A DNA stretch of 64,000 bases from Amycolatopsis sp. 195334CR (GCF_017309385.1 NZ_JAFJMJ010000001.1:1364001-1428000), one strand, 5' to 3'. Shown: positions 8,702 through 20,189, numbered from the stretch's first letter. Numbers and translations are program-made. The notes: generated by a model from the sequence alone, not told the origin.

Positions 8702-10082
8702 CGCACTGCGGGAGCTGCTGCTCCCGGCGATCGACGCGGGCGGACGGCCGGGCAAGGCCGCCGAATCCGCGCTGCGCGAGGCGATCCGCTCCGGCAGGCT
8801 CCCCGCGCACACCCGGCTGCCGTCGAGCCGCGACCTCGCCGTGCAACTGGGGTTGGCCCGCGGCACGGTGATGGCCTTCTACGCGCAACTGGTCGCCGAG
8901 GGCTACCTGTTCGCCGAACGCGGTTCCGGCACGCGCGTGGCACCGATCGGCGGTGGCGCCGAAGCGAAACCGGCCCCTACCACCAGCGCGCCCGCCTGGC
9001 GCTACGACCTCAAGCCGGGCCTGCCCGCGCTCGGCGCCTTCCCCCGCGCGGAATGGCTCGCCGCCGAACGCGAGGCGCTGAACTCCCTGCCCGACGCGGG
9101 ACTCGGCTACCCCGATCCCGCCGGACTGCACGAGCTGCGCGTGGAACTGGCCAGCTACCTGGGCCGCGTGCGGGCCCTGCCGACCAGCCCGGACGACGTG
9201 GTGATCACCAGCGGGGCCGCCGAAGCGCTGTCCCTGCTGTCGACCGTGTTGCACCAGCGCGGCGCGCACCGGATCGCCGTCGAGGACCCGAGCCACCTCG
9301 GGCAGGCGGACCTGCTCGCCTCCCACGGCCTCGAACCGGTCGGCGTCCCGGTCGACGAGGACGGCATCGACATCAGCCTGCTGACCGAGCCCGGCTGTGG
9401 TTCGGTGCTGGTCACGGCCGCGCACCAGTTCCCGCTCGGCATGGCGCTGCACCCGAAGCGCCGCCGCGCGCTGCTGTCGTGGGCCGAGCGCACCGGCGGG
9501 TTGGTCATCGAGGACGACTACGACGCCGAACACCGCTACGACCGGCCCGCGCTCGGCGCGATCCGCGCGCTCGACCCGGGCCGCGTGGCCTACATCGGCA
9601 GTGTGAGCAAGGTGCTGATCCCCGCGTTGCGCATCGGCTGGCTACTGCTGCCCGCGCACCTGCGCGACCACGTCGTCCGCACCAAGCACCGCCACGACCT
9701 CGGGTGCGCGCCGCTGCCGCAGGCCGCGCTCGCCAGGATGCTGCGCACCGGCGGGTACGACCGCCACCTGCGGCGCACGCGGCGGCTCTACCGCCAGCGG
9801 CGGGACGCCCTGCTCGACGCGCTCGCCACCGCACTGCCCGACTGGCGCCCGGTGGGCATCGCGGCCGGGCTGCACCTGGTGGTCCGGCTGCCCGACGGCA
9901 CCGACGACACCGAGGTGCACCGGGCGCTGGCCGCACGCGGGATCTACGCGCCGGCGCTGTCCGAGTACGCGCATTCGGCCGCGGGCCGCCCGTTCCCCGG
10001 CCTGGTGCTCGGGTACGCGGCCTCCTCCCCCGACCGGTTGCGGGCGGCGGTGGCCGAGATGGCCGAGGTCACCACCGGCTGA
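8691..10082 (+). CDS. MocR/PdxR-family regulator (GntR HTH plus aminotransferase domain)
   Basis: 463-residue fusion regulator. The N-terminal GntR winged HTH (residues about 18-85; RLPSSRDLAVQLGLARGTV) is joined to a type-I PLP aminotransferase-fold domain (about 110-460). The PLP lysine is K307 in SVSKVLIPALRIGW. MocR proteins use PLP as effector, often controlling PLP synthesis or transport or GABA metabolism; none of those genes is adjacent, so the target is open. GTG 8691 overlaps the XRE gene. Confidence 0.88.
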   Translation: MPDSALRELLLPAIDAGGRPGKAAESALREAIRSGRLPAHTRLPSSRDLAVQLGLARGTVMAFYAQLVAEGYLFAERGSGTRVAPIGGGAEAKPAPTTSAPAWRYDLKPGLPALGAFPRAEWLAAEREALNSLPDAGLGYPDPAGLHELRVELASYLGRVRALPTSPDDVVITSGAAEALSLLSTVLHQRGAHRIAVEDPSHLGQADLLASHGLEPVGVPVDEDGIDISLLTEPGCGSVLVTAAHQFPLGMALHPKRRRALLSWAERTGGLVIEDDYDAEHRYDRPALGAIRALDPGRVAYIGSVSKVLIPALRIGWLLLPAHLRDHVVRTKHRHDLGCAPLPQAALARMLRTGGYDRHLRRTRRLYRQRRDALLDALATALPDWRPVGIAAGLHLVVRLPDGTDDTEVHRALAARGIYAPALSEYAHSAAGRPFPGLVLGYAASSPDRLRAAVAEMAEVTTG

Positions 10083-10146
10083 ACCCCCGGTGAACAGCCG
10101 GGTTTTCGCCGTGGTGCGCCAAAACCGCCGCCTAGGATCCGGCGGT

Positions 10147-11814
10147 GTGGGGATCGGGCAGGTGCTGCAGTCGCTGGCCGACTTGCTGAGCTCCGACCAG
10201 GGCAGCCTGCTGCTCGGCATCGCCGCGCTCGCCGCCATCGGCGCGCCGCTGGCGGACCGGTACCTGGTGCGCCGCAAGCGGATCCAGTTCCGCGTGCTGT
10301 ACAACTCGAAGATCGGGCTGAACCCGGTCGACCTGAACGGCGAGCCGGGCGTCGACCCCGAACTGCGGCAGCTGGCGCAGCTGCTCGACCGGCTCAGCGT
10401 GGTGGTCATCCGGATCCGCAACACCGGCGGCTTCGACATCGGCCCGGACGACTTCGACACCCCGATCGCGTTCACCTTCGGCAGGCGGATCGTCTGGGAC
10501 GCCAGGATTTCCGAGGCGAGCGACCCGGATCTGCGGAAGCTCGTCCGGGAGAACATGGAGTTCTTCTCCACCGGGGTGCCGGAGGAGGGCCTGACCGAAC
10601 TGCGCCGCTCGATGGCCGACCGGCTGCGGGGCATGTTCGCCGCCAAGGCGCAGGCGGCGCCCGCCCCACCGCAGTGGCACGGCGTGCGGCTGAGCAAGCT
10701 TTCCTTGAAGGCCAAGGAGAAGTTCAAGCTGGTGGTGGTGCTGCGCGAGCCGGACGACGCCGACGGGCCGGACATCACCAAGGAGTGGCACCGCGAAGGC
10801 CGGATCACCGGCGGCCGGATCAAGGACGAGAAGAAGCAGCGGCGGCTGAGCTGGCCGGTGCTGGCCGTGGCGGTCGGTGTGCTGCTCACCGGCGCGCTGC
10901 TGGCGACCCTGCTCACCGCGGGTTCCCGGCCGGACCTGGCCGAGCAGTGCGCCGAAGGCTCGCTGAACGTCGAGGGGTCGAGCGCCTTCGAGCCGATCAT
11001 GCGGACCATCGCGGCCGAGTACGCCGCGGGTTGCTCCGACGCCGCCGTGGCCACCCGCGCGACCGGCAGCAACGACGGCATCCGCGCGCTCAACGAGCTG
11101 CCGCCGGAACGCCAGCACGAGCTGGCCGTGCTCTCCGACGGGGTGGCCGGTGAGGCCGGCCCCGAGCTGGTGTCGCAGAAGGTGGCGGTGGTGGTCTACG
11201 GCGTGGTGGTGAACGCGTCGGCCGGGGTCGACGGGCTGACCGCGGACCAGCTGCGCGGGATCTACGAGGGCCGCTTCCGCGATTGGAAGGACGTGCGCGG
11301 CGGCGAGTCGCTGCCGATCCGGATCGTCGGGCGCGGGCAGGAATCGGGCAGCAGGCAGGTGTTCGAGGGCAAGGTGCTCGGTGGTGACGGACGCCGGATC
11401 TCCGAGGGCGTGCTGTCCTCGGATTCGTGCGAGCAGGCGACCGTGCCCGCGCCGACCACCCGCTGCGAGCGCAGCAGCACCGCGCAGGTGCTGGAGGAGG
11501 TCGCCGCGACCCCGGGTGCGATCGGCTACGCGGACGCGCCCGCGGCGAAGGCGGCGACCGCGCGGAACCCGGCCGTGGTGACCGCGACGATCGACGGCCG
11601 GTACCCGGACTTCACCGCGATCGAGCCCGGTTATCCGTTCTGGACGATCGAGTACCTCTACACCAAGGGCGTGCCGAAGAACGACACGCTGCTGAAGAAG
11701 TTCGTCGACTACCTGGGCAGCGACACCGCCCGCGCCGAACTGCAGGACGCCGGGTACACGCCCTGCGTCGGCCGGGACGGCTTCCCGCACCCGCTCTGCG
11801 TCCGGGGCGAGTAA
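10147..11814 (+). CDS. Membrane-tethered PstS-like substrate-binding protein
   Basis: About 555 residues. A first hydrophobic segment lies near residues 20-37, then a roughly 200-residue presumed cytoplasmic domain with no family I know, then a basic stretch (KDEKKQRR), a second membrane helix near 237-258, and an extracellular domain. The last has the phosphate-binding PBP pattern: VEGSSAFEPIMRTIAAEY at its start, ESGSRQVFE in the middle and a GAIGYAD loop. No lipoprotein Cys or Pst permease is present. GTG 10147 is chosen because TAGGAT sits 8 bases before it (leaderless layout); GTG 10090 would add 19 residues. Possibly a phosphate or other anion sensor rather than a transporter part. Confidence 0.75.
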   Translation: MGIGQVLQSLADLLSSDQGSLLLGIAALAAIGAPLADRYLVRRKRIQFRVLYNSKIGLNPVDLNGEPGVDPELRQLAQLLDRLSVVVIRIRNTGGFDIGPDDFDTPIAFTFGRRIVWDARISEASDPDLRKLVRENMEFFSTGVPEEGLTELRRSMADRLRGMFAAKAQAAPAPPQWHGVRLSKLSLKAKEKFKLVVVLREPDDADGPDITKEWHREGRITGGRIKDEKKQRRLSWPVLAVAVGVLLTGALLATLLTAGSRPDLAEQCAEGSLNVEGSSAFEPIMRTIAAEYAAGCSDAAVATRATGSNDGIRALNELPPERQHELAVLSDGVAGEAGPELVSQKVAVVVYGVVVNASAGVDGLTADQLRGIYEGRFRDWKDVRGGESLPIRIVGRGQESGSRQVFEGKVLGGDGRRISEGVLSSDSCEQATVPAPTTRCERSSTAQVLEEVAATPGAIGYADAPAAKAATARNPAVVTATIDGRYPDFTAIEPGYPFWTIEYLYTKGVPKNDTLLKKFVDYLGSDTARAELQDAGYTPCVGRDGFPHPLCVRGE

Positions 11815-11851
11815 CGCGCGAACTGTCGGGGGTCGGCCGCACAATGGGGCC

Positions 11852-13366
11852 ATGTTGCTCGCCGACGCCGTGCAGGCCTCCGCCGCGCTCAGCGCGACGC
11901 GATCTCGCAAGACGAAGATCGCCACGCTGGCCGAAGTGCTGCGCGCGGCCTCACCCGAGGAGCTGGCGCCGGTGGTCGGCTTCCTCACCGGTCAGCTGGT
12001 GCATGGCCGGATCGGGGTCGGCTGGCGCACGCTGGCCGAGCTGGGCGTCACCCCGGCCGCCGAACCGTCGCTGACCATCGCCGAAGTGGACCAGCGGCTC
12101 ACCGACATCGCCGGGATCACCGGATCGGGGTCCGGCAAACCGCGGACGGAGGCGCTGCACGAGCTGTTCGGCCGGGCCACCGAGGACGAGCAGCAGTTCC
12201 TCGTCCGGCTGGTGACCGGCGAGCTGCGGCAGGGCGCGCTCGAAGGGGTGATGGTGGACGCGGTGGCGGCTGCCGCCGAGGTGCCGCTGGAGGTGGTCCG
12301 CCGCGCGTTCATGCTGTCCGGGCGGCTGCCCGCCACCGCCGTGGCCGCGATGAACGGGGGCTCGGCCGCGCTCGGTGAGTTCCGGCTGGAGCTGGGCAGG
12401 CCGATCCGGCCGATGCTGGCGTCCCCGGCCGAATCGCTGGCCGAAGCCGTCGCCGAGCACCCGAGCGCGCTGGTCGAGTACAAGATGGACGGTGCGCGCA
12501 TCCAGGTGCACCGCGACGGCGACGAGGTGCACGTCTACACCCGCACGCTGCGCGAGATCACCGGTTCGGTGACGGAGCTGGTCGAGCTGGTCAAGGCGCT
12601 GCCGTGCGAATCGGTGGTGCTCGACGGCGAGACGCTGGCCCTCACCGACGACGGCAGGCCCCGGCCCTTCCAGGAGACGATGAGCCGGTTCGGCAGCACG
12701 CGCGAAGAGCAGGTGCGGGCGCTGCTGCTGCGGCCGTACTTCTTCGACTGCCTGCACCTCGACGGCGAGGACCTGCTCGACGCCCCGCTGCGCGAGCGGA
12801 ACGCCGCCCTGCGCAAGGTGGTCGGCGAGCACCTGATCCCCGGTGAGGTCGAGCCCGCCGACCCGGCCCGGCTGCTCGGCGACGCGCTGGCCGCCGGGCA
12901 CGAGGGCGTGATGGTGAAGAGCCTCGATTCGCCGTACGCCGCGGGTCGCCGCGGCAACGCGTGGCTGAAGGTCAAGCAGGTGCACACGCTCGATCTGGTG
13001 GTGCTCGCCGCCGAATGGGGGCACGGCCGCCGCACCGGTTACCTGTCGAACCTGCACCTCGGCGCCCGCGATCCCGACGGCGGTCCGCCGATCATGGTCG
13101 GCAAGACGTTCAAGGGCCTCACCGACGAGCTGCTCACCTGGCAGACCGCGAAGTTCCAGGAGATCGAGCGCGAGCGCGACGACTGGACCGTGTACGTGCG
13201 CCCGGAGCTGGTGGTGGAGATCGAACTGGACGGCGCGCAGGTCAGCACGCGCTATCCGGGCGGGGTCGCGCTGCGGTTCGCGAGGGTGGTGCGGTACCGG
13301 CCGGACAAGGACCCGGGCGACGCCGACACCATCGACGCCGTCCGGGCCACGTTGGCTACCAGCTAG
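11852..13366 (+). CDS. ligB: ATP-dependent DNA ligase LigB
   Basis: Joins nicks using ATP; accessory to the NAD-dependent LigA in actinobacteria. 504 residues, close to mycobacterial LigB (about 507). N-terminal DNA-binding domain about 1-180, adenylation domain about 185-400 with motif I EYKMDGAR (K211 takes the AMP), and OB-fold domain to the end (motif near VRPELVVEIELDG). No kinase or Ku partner is adjacent. Its last 11 bases overlap the convergent secreted-protein gene. Confidence 0.92.
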   Translation: MLLADAVQASAALSATRSRKTKIATLAEVLRAASPEELAPVVGFLTGQLVHGRIGVGWRTLAELGVTPAAEPSLTIAEVDQRLTDIAGITGSGSGKPRTEALHELFGRATEDEQQFLVRLVTGELRQGALEGVMVDAVAAAAEVPLEVVRRAFMLSGRLPATAVAAMNGGSAALGEFRLELGRPIRPMLASPAESLAEAVAEHPSALVEYKMDGARIQVHRDGDEVHVYTRTLREITGSVTELVELVKALPCESVVLDGETLALTDDGRPRPFQETMSRFGSTREEQVRALLLRPYFFDCLHLDGEDLLDAPLRERNAALRKVVGEHLIPGEVEPADPARLLGDALAAGHEGVMVKSLDSPYAAGRRGNAWLKVKQVHTLDLVVLAAEWGHGRRTGYLSNLHLGARDPDGGPPIMVGKTFKGLTDELLTWQTAKFQEIERERDDWTVYVRPELVVEIELDGAQVSTRYPGGVALRFARVVRYRPDKDPGDADTIDAVRATLATS

Positions 13367-13688
13367 CGACCGTCTTGACCACGCCGCCGTGGGACGGGAA
13401 GTTGGTCGGGCAGCCGATCTTCGAGCCGTCCTTGAAGTAGACGGTCACCTTGCCGCCGCACTCGAACGCCTCGAACCCGCCCCAGGTCCGGGTGCCCGGC
13501 TTGAGGCAGAGCGCGTCCTTGCCGAACCGGCGGATGTAGCCGGCGTAGCCGTCCCCGCAGGTGCGGATCACGTCGTTGGGTGCCTGCGCGGCGGTGGCTC
13601 CCTGCTCGGCGGCCGAGGCCGCTACCGGGACGGACAGCGCGGTCACCGCGATCCCGAGCATGACCGTGGCTTTGGCGAATGCACGCAT
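13356..13688 (-). CDS. Small secreted protein with cysteines, function unknown
   Basis: 110 residues with a signal peptide (MRAFAKATVMLGIAVTALSV, ending near AASAAE). The mature part is about 80 residues with four cysteines (TCGDG, LCLKP, FECGG, GCPT), so probably two disulfides; it ends in SHGGVVKTVASW. ATG 13688 lies 11 bases after the previous gene and is preceded by GAGGA, so the two secreted proteins form an operon. I do not recognise a named family. Confidence 0.72.
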   Translation of the reverse strand: MRAFAKATVMLGIAVTALSVPVAASAAEQGATAAQAPNDVIRTCGDGYAGYIRRFGKDALCLKPGTRTWGGFEAFECGGKVTVYFKDGSKIGCPTNFPSHGGVVKTVASW

Positions 13689-13699
13689 GGAAGTCCTCC

Positions 13700-14092
13700 T
13701 CAGTAGCAGCGGGCCGATGAGATGGCGTAGGTGTAGTTGTTCGTGGCGTTCGAGGTGACCTCGAAGTCGATCTTGTAGCCGAGCGGGGGCTCGCCGAAGA
13801 TGTCGGTGGTCACCTTCTTGTCCTTGCCCGGCCCGACCACGCCCTTCCACAGGCCCTTGTCGAACTTCACGTCGCGGATGGTGACGAGCATGCCGCGGTA
13901 GTCGTGGTTGTGGACCTTGATGGTGATCTTCTGGTCGGCCAGCACCTCGGCGCGGGTGGTCTGGCCGCCCTTGAGCTGCCCGCCGGCGCACACCCGCTCG
14001 GCCGCCGAACCGGCCGGCGCGGTCGCCAGCGGGACCGCGATCGCCAGCGCCAGCACCGCGCCGCCGCGCTTGAGCCATCCTGAAGTAGTCAT
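13700..14092 (-). CDS. Secreted protein, function unknown
   Basis: 130 residues. The signal peptide follows MTTSGWLKRGG and ends near AGSAAE, and the mature domain of about 95 residues looks beta-rich (ITIKVHNHDYRG, VTIRDVKFDKGLW, YKIDFEVTSNATNNYTY). Two cysteines lie at the ends of the mature part (RVCAGG, ARCY), probably linked. AGGGA precedes the ATG. First gene of a two-gene secreted-protein operon. No family named. Confidence 0.72.
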   Translation of the reverse strand: MTTSGWLKRGGAVLALAIAVPLATAPAGSAAERVCAGGQLKGGQTTRAEVLADQKITIKVHNHDYRGMLVTIRDVKFDKGLWKGVVGPGKDKKVTTDIFGEPPLGYKIDFEVTSNATNNYTYAISSARCY

Positions 14093-14239
14093 GTTCCCTG
14101 TGCTCCCCGTCTGTCTGCTGTGGACGGAGATGACGCTAGGGAGCCGGGTGCGCACCGCGGAAGCACTCGACCGGCCGCGGGCCGGAAAGCCACTGTCCAC
14201 GCAGGTCAGCGCTTTGGCCACCGGTCGCGGTAGCCAAAC

Positions 14240-15070
14240 TCACCCGTCTATGGTGAGCAGGAAGTAGAGGCCGCGGTTGCCGGGGAGCAGCAGGCGGCCC
14301 TGCGCGTCGGCCATCTTCCAGTAGACGTGGCAGTGCCCCGGCCGCGACGGCGTGCGCACGTCGACCGAGACGCGCACGGTCTGCCCCGGCGCAGTGTCGG
14401 GCACGGGCACCTGCGGCGGGGTGACGCACTCGTCGGGGTCGCCGAAGGCGCCCTCGCGGCGCAGCACGCGGCCGACCCACGGGACGGTGCCGCTGTTGCG
14501 GATTTCCCAGGTCTTGATCACCTGGGTGTCGGTCGGCACGCGGGCGCCGTCTTGGAGGGTGACGTCGCTTACGTACTCGGAAGCGTCTCCGTCCACGATC
14601 GGGGCGGCGGGCGTGGCCTGGTCGGGCGGGTCCTCCTGGCCGAGGACCAGCACGAGCCCACCGGCAAGCACCAGCGCCACCACCGCGGCGACGCCGATCA
14701 CCGGCCACCACCGCTTGCGCGGCTGTTCGACCGGGACCGCCTCGACCACGGACTCTTTGGCCGGTTGCTGGGCCCGTTCCCAGCGGCCGCGCCACTCGTG
14801 ACGCACCCGCTCGACGTCCTCCCCCAGCACGCCGACCGCCAGCACCCGGACGAACTCCCAAGCCGTCTCCCAGGACGGCAACCGATCCCCGCGCGCCGCC
14901 GCCGACAACGCCGACTTGGAGGCGAGAGCCCCCAACTCGTCCCGCATGCGGTCGTAGGAGGGATCGCCGGCCGCCCGCTTCAACTCCCAAAGCCCATGGG
15001 CGAACTCGGGCACCGGACCAGCCGCGGGATCCGGCCCCTTCGCCACCCGCCCGCGACGCGCTTCAGTCAT
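14240..15070 (-). CDS. HTH-TM-NBR1-Ig domain membrane protein
   Basis: 276 residues in three parts. An N-terminal segment about 20-95 has the pattern of degenerate actinobacterial XRE-type domains (GDPSYDRMRDELG, ALSAAARGDRLPSWETAWEFV). One membrane helix (about 133-153, VIGVAAVVALVLAGGLVLVL) follows a basic KRWW anchor. The outer region about 175-276 resembles the Ig-like NBR1/FW domain (TQVIKTWEIRNSGTVPW, GQTVRVSVDVRTPSRPG, YWKMADAQGR). Such HTH-TM-NBR1 proteins occur in Pseudonocardiaceae; the job is unknown, perhaps membrane signalling. Confidence 0.75.
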   Translation of the reverse strand: MTEARRGRVAKGPDPAAGPVPEFAHGLWELKRAAGDPSYDRMRDELGALASKSALSAAARGDRLPSWETAWEFVRVLAVGVLGEDVERVRHEWRGRWERAQQPAKESVVEAVPVEQPRKRWWPVIGVAAVVALVLAGGLVLVLGQEDPPDQATPAAPIVDGDASEYVSDVTLQDGARVPTDTQVIKTWEIRNSGTVPWVGRVLRREGAFGDPDECVTPPQVPVPDTAPGQTVRVSVDVRTPSRPGHCHVYWKMADAQGRLLLPGNRGLYFLLTIDG

Positions 15071-15102
15071 TGCCTCAGCGTAACCAGTGGTCACCGCCGG
15101 TA

Positions 15103-16062
15103 TCAGCCGGAGAGGGCCTTGCCCAGTTCGGTCGGGCCGTGCAGCACCGAATTGCCCAGCCGCCGGCTGTAGATCAGTCCCGCATTCCGCAGCACCGTCG
15201 CGTGCTGACTCGCCGAAGCCGTGGAGACGCCCAGTTCTCGCGCGATTTCCGTGGTCGTCCGCCCGCCGTCGGAATGGGCGATGCAGCTGAGCACCTGCTG
15301 CCGCGTCGGGCCGATCAGGGCGGCGATCGCGCCGGCTTCGGCCTTCGGCTCCGACCAGTCCGCGGCCACCGGGTACACCAGCACCGGCGGCAGGCCCGGG
15401 TCCCGCAGGCTGGTCGGCCGCCCCAGGCAGAAGGCCGACGGCAACAGCACCAAACCGCGCTCGTCGAGTTCCAGCTCCTGCTCCACCGGGAAGTCCACCT
15501 CGAGCACCGGCGCCCGCCAGCGCGCGAACGGCGCGAACGAGTCGAGCAGCCCCTCCACGCCCTGGTCGAGCAGGATCCGGTCCCGCACCATCCGCTCGGC
15601 CTCGAACACCGCGCGCAGCTGCCGCGACACCGGCGCGATCGCCACCTCGTGGAACCGCGTCATCGCGCCGACCAGGTCCCCCAGCCCGGTTTCGGTCACC
15701 CACCTGGTGTGCTCCCAGCGCTGGTCACCGAGCAGCCGCAGCTCCGCCTCGACCCGTTCGGCCGGCGTGTCCAGCAGCGTGCGCACCCCCGCGTCGAGCG
15801 TGGTCTCGCCCCTGGTCGGGGTCAGGAAATCCGGGAAGTACCCGCGACTGGGCAACACCGTGGCCAGCCGGTGCACCGCTTCGCGCCCACCCGGCGTGCG
15901 GGACACCTGACCACCGGCCCAAGTCCGCCACCCACCGAGCGCGGTCGAGCCGTCCGCGGCGCGGAGCCGTTGCAGGCCGAGCGCCACGTTCCACAGTTCG
16001 TCGGGCTGCCGGGCCACGCGCACCCGCCCCAGATCGGCCGACGACAGATGAATCCGCAGCAT
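15103..16062 (-). CDS. ArsR-family winged-helix regulator with large N-terminal domain
   Basis: 319 residues. The DNA-binding wHTH is at the C-terminus (about 235-315: IGPTRQQVLSCIA, TTTEIARELGVSTASASQHATVLRNAGLI). The N-terminal 230 residues form the DUF5937-like domain found in many actinobacterial ArsR proteins. No metal-site cysteines are visible, so a non-metal ligand is likely. It follows the flavin oxidoreductase gene on the same strand after 77 bases. Confidence 0.82.
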   Translation of the reverse strand: MLRIHLSSADLGRVRVARQPDELWNVALGLQRLRAADGSTALGGWRTWAGGQVSRTPGGREAVHRLATVLPSRGYFPDFLTPTRGETTLDAGVRTLLDTPAERVEAELRLLGDQRWEHTRWVTETGLGDLVGAMTRFHEVAIAPVSRQLRAVFEAERMVRDRILLDQGVEGLLDSFAPFARWRAPVLEVDFPVEQELELDERGLVLLPSAFCLGRPTSLRDPGLPPVLVYPVAADWSEPKAEAGAIAALIGPTRQQVLSCIAHSDGGRTTTEIARELGVSTASASQHATVLRNAGLIYSRRLGNSVLHGPTELGKALSG

Positions 16063-16139
16063 GCGTGCGTCTCCTGTTTGTTCGCTCAGGCCTGCTCACG
16101 GTAACCGGCGACGCGCACGAGCGCACTCATGAAGATCTT

Positions 16140-17366
16140 TCAGCCACGCACCCGGCGGAACGCGTTCAGCGGGTCGCTGACCCCCGCGTGCACCAGCGAC
16201 CGGAGCGCGCCCCGCCGCCGGTCGACCGGCTTCCCGGCGGCGATCCGGTGCATCTGCTGCGTGTGCCACTGGATCTCCAGCCAGCTGTCCGCCAGCTTGA
16301 CCCCGGTCTTCGGGCACAACCGCTCGGCGCCGATCTCCTCGCCGTCCAGCAGCCGCCCGACCAGGTCGGGGGCGACGGTCAGCGGGCGGCCGAGGCCGAT
16401 CACGTCCAGCGCGCCGAACCGCACCGCGTCGGCCATGCCGTCCGCGGTGCTGAACCCGCCGGTGACCATCAGCGCCACGTCGGTGACCTTGCGCGCCTTG
16501 GTCGCGTAGTCCAGGAAGTACGCCTCACGACGACTGGTGCTTTCCCTGGTCATCCCCATCATCGCGGCGCGCTCGTAGGTCCCGCCGGAGACCTCCAGCA
16601 GATCGATCCCGGCCTCGCCCAGCTCGCGCACCACGGCCAGCGACTCCTCCTCGGTGAAGCCGCCGCGCTGGAAGTCCGCGCTGTTCAGCTTCACCGACAA
16701 CGGCACGTGGTCCCCGATCGCCCCGCGCACCGCCCGCACCACCTCCAGCAGGAAGCGGCTGCGCCGCTGCCCCCAGACGTCGGTGCGGCGGTTGGTCAGC
16801 GGCGAGAGGAACTGGGAGATGAGGTAACCGTGCGCGCCGTGCAGCTGCACCCCGCCGAACCCGGCTTCGACGAAGGTCATCGCGGCGAGCGCGAACCGGT
16901 CGATGATCGCCTCGATCTCGTCACCGGTCAGCTCGCGCGGGGGCGCGAACACCGAGCGGATGCCGCGGGACTCGAACGGCACCGCCGACGGCGCGACCGG
17001 CTGGCGCGACAGGAACCGCGGGCTCTGCCTGCCGGGGTGGTTGAGCTGCACCCAGAGCTGGGCGTCGGTGCCGGACACCGCATCGGCCCAGGTGCGGTAC
17101 TCGGCGGCGTCCGGTTTCTCCGGCAGCGCCACGTTCCTCGGCTCCCCGAGCGCGGCCGGGTCGACCATCACGTTGCCGGTGCAGAGCAGGCCGGAGCCGC
17201 CGCGCGCCCAGGTCCGGTACAGCTCGACCAGCTCCGCCGACGGCCGGTTGCGCCGGTCGCCGAGCTGCTCGCTCAGCGCCGACTTGGCGATCCGGTGCGG
17301 CAGCTTCGCCCCGCACCGCAGTTCCACCGGCTCAGCCAGGAGTTCCACCGCACCCATGCGGGCCAT
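16140..17366 (-). CDS. NADH:flavin oxidoreductase (Old Yellow Enzyme family)
   Basis: 408-residue FMN-dependent ene-reductase, TIM barrel. Recognisable parts are AKSALSEQLGD near 28, the active-site strand AQLWVQLNHPGRQS near 100-113, GVQLHGAHGYLISQFLSPLTNRR near 175-198 with the catalytic His pair region, and the phosphate-binding VIGLGRPL near 325. It belongs to the longer bacterial branch rather than the NemA branch seen at 55263. ATG 17366 has a dyad operator 15-29 bases upstream. Confidence 0.87.
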   Translation of the reverse strand: MARMGAVELLAEPVELRCGAKLPHRIAKSALSEQLGDRRNRPSAELVELYRTWARGGSGLLCTGNVMVDPAALGEPRNVALPEKPDAAEYRTWADAVSGTDAQLWVQLNHPGRQSPRFLSRQPVAPSAVPFESRGIRSVFAPPRELTGDEIEAIIDRFALAAMTFVEAGFGGVQLHGAHGYLISQFLSPLTNRRTDVWGQRRSRFLLEVVRAVRGAIGDHVPLSVKLNSADFQRGGFTEEESLAVVRELGEAGIDLLEVSGGTYERAAMMGMTRESTSRREAYFLDYATKARKVTDVALMVTGGFSTADGMADAVRFGALDVIGLGRPLTVAPDLVGRLLDGEEIGAERLCPKTGVKLADSWLEIQWHTQQMHRIAAGKPVDRRRGALRSLVHAGVSDPLNAFRRVRG

Positions 17367-17380
17367 TTAACGGGAGAGTA

Positions 17381-17395
17381 GATACCGTCAGTATC
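17381..17395. promoter_or_regulatory. GATAC-N5-GTATC dyad, candidate TetR-type operator
   Basis: Perfect 15-base dyad between the divergent flavin oxidoreductase and MBL hydrolase genes, close to the start of the former. Size and form suit a TetR-family dimer. No TetR gene is next to it, so the regulator would act from elsewhere. Confidence 0.55.
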
Positions 17396-17431
17396 CCAAG
17401 GTGATCCCGGTCACTGTTAGGGTCCGGCGGC

Positions 17432-18031
17432 ATGACGGCGATTGTGCAGAACGTGGTGACGTCGGGCGTGTTCGAGCTCGACGGCGGCAGCTGGGACGTG
17501 GACAACAACGTCTGGCTGGTCGGGGACGGCGAAGAGGTGCTGGTCATCGACGCGGCCCACGACGCGGCGCGGATCGAGGGCGTGATCGGCGAGCGCAAGG
17601 TGGTCGCCATCGTCTGCACCCACGCGCACAACGACCACGTGAACGCGGCCCCCGAGCTGGCGAGCCGCACCGGCGCGCCGATCCTGCTGCACCCCGAGGA
17701 CCGCGTGCTGTGGGACCTCACGCACGCCGACCGCGCCCCGGACGGTGAACTCGCCGACGGCCAGGAGCTGACCGTCGCGGGCACCCGGCTCAAGGTGATC
17801 CACACGCCGGGGCACGCGCCCGGCGCGGTCTGCCTGTACGCGGCCGACCTCGGCACGGTGTTCACCGGCGACACCCTGTTCAACGGCGGCCCCGGCGCCA
17901 CCGGACGGTCCTATTCGGACTATCCGACGATCAAGAAGTCCATTCAGGACAAGCTGTTCGGGCTGCCCGAGGAGACGCGGGTGAACACCGGCCACGGCGA
18001 GGGCACCACCATCGGCACGGAGAAGGCCGCC

Positions 18032-18049
<18 letters not shown>
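17432..18049 (+). CDS. Metallo-beta-lactamase-fold hydrolase
   Basis: 205-residue Zn hydrolase of the glyoxalase II-like group. Metal ligands H64, H66, D68 and H69 lie in THAHNDH; further ligands are the His of HTPGHAPG (near 131), the Asp of FTGDTLF (near 150) and the His of NTGHGEGT (near 190). Members next to mycothiol-dependent formaldehyde dehydrogenase are known in actinobacteria; that gene is not here, so the substrate is open. The 3' end overlaps the SnoaL-like remnant on the other strand by 18 bases. Confidence 0.85.

Positions 18050-20189
<2,140 letters not shown>

Noticed and set aside
10083..10146. Terminator between the MocR and PstS-like genes
   Set aside because: GGTTTTCGCC and GCGCCAAAACC pair only in part and the stem is interrupted; not convincing.
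9642..11988. Very long open frames on the - strand opposite the MocR and PstS-like genes
   Set aside because: In GC-rich DNA the frame opposite a gene stays open. The + strand frames carry the clear domains and the proper codon bias.
16065..17381. Open frame on the + strand opposite the flavin oxidoreductase
   Set aside because: Arg/Gly/Pro/His-rich shadow translation without motifs; the - strand gene has full Old Yellow Enzyme features.
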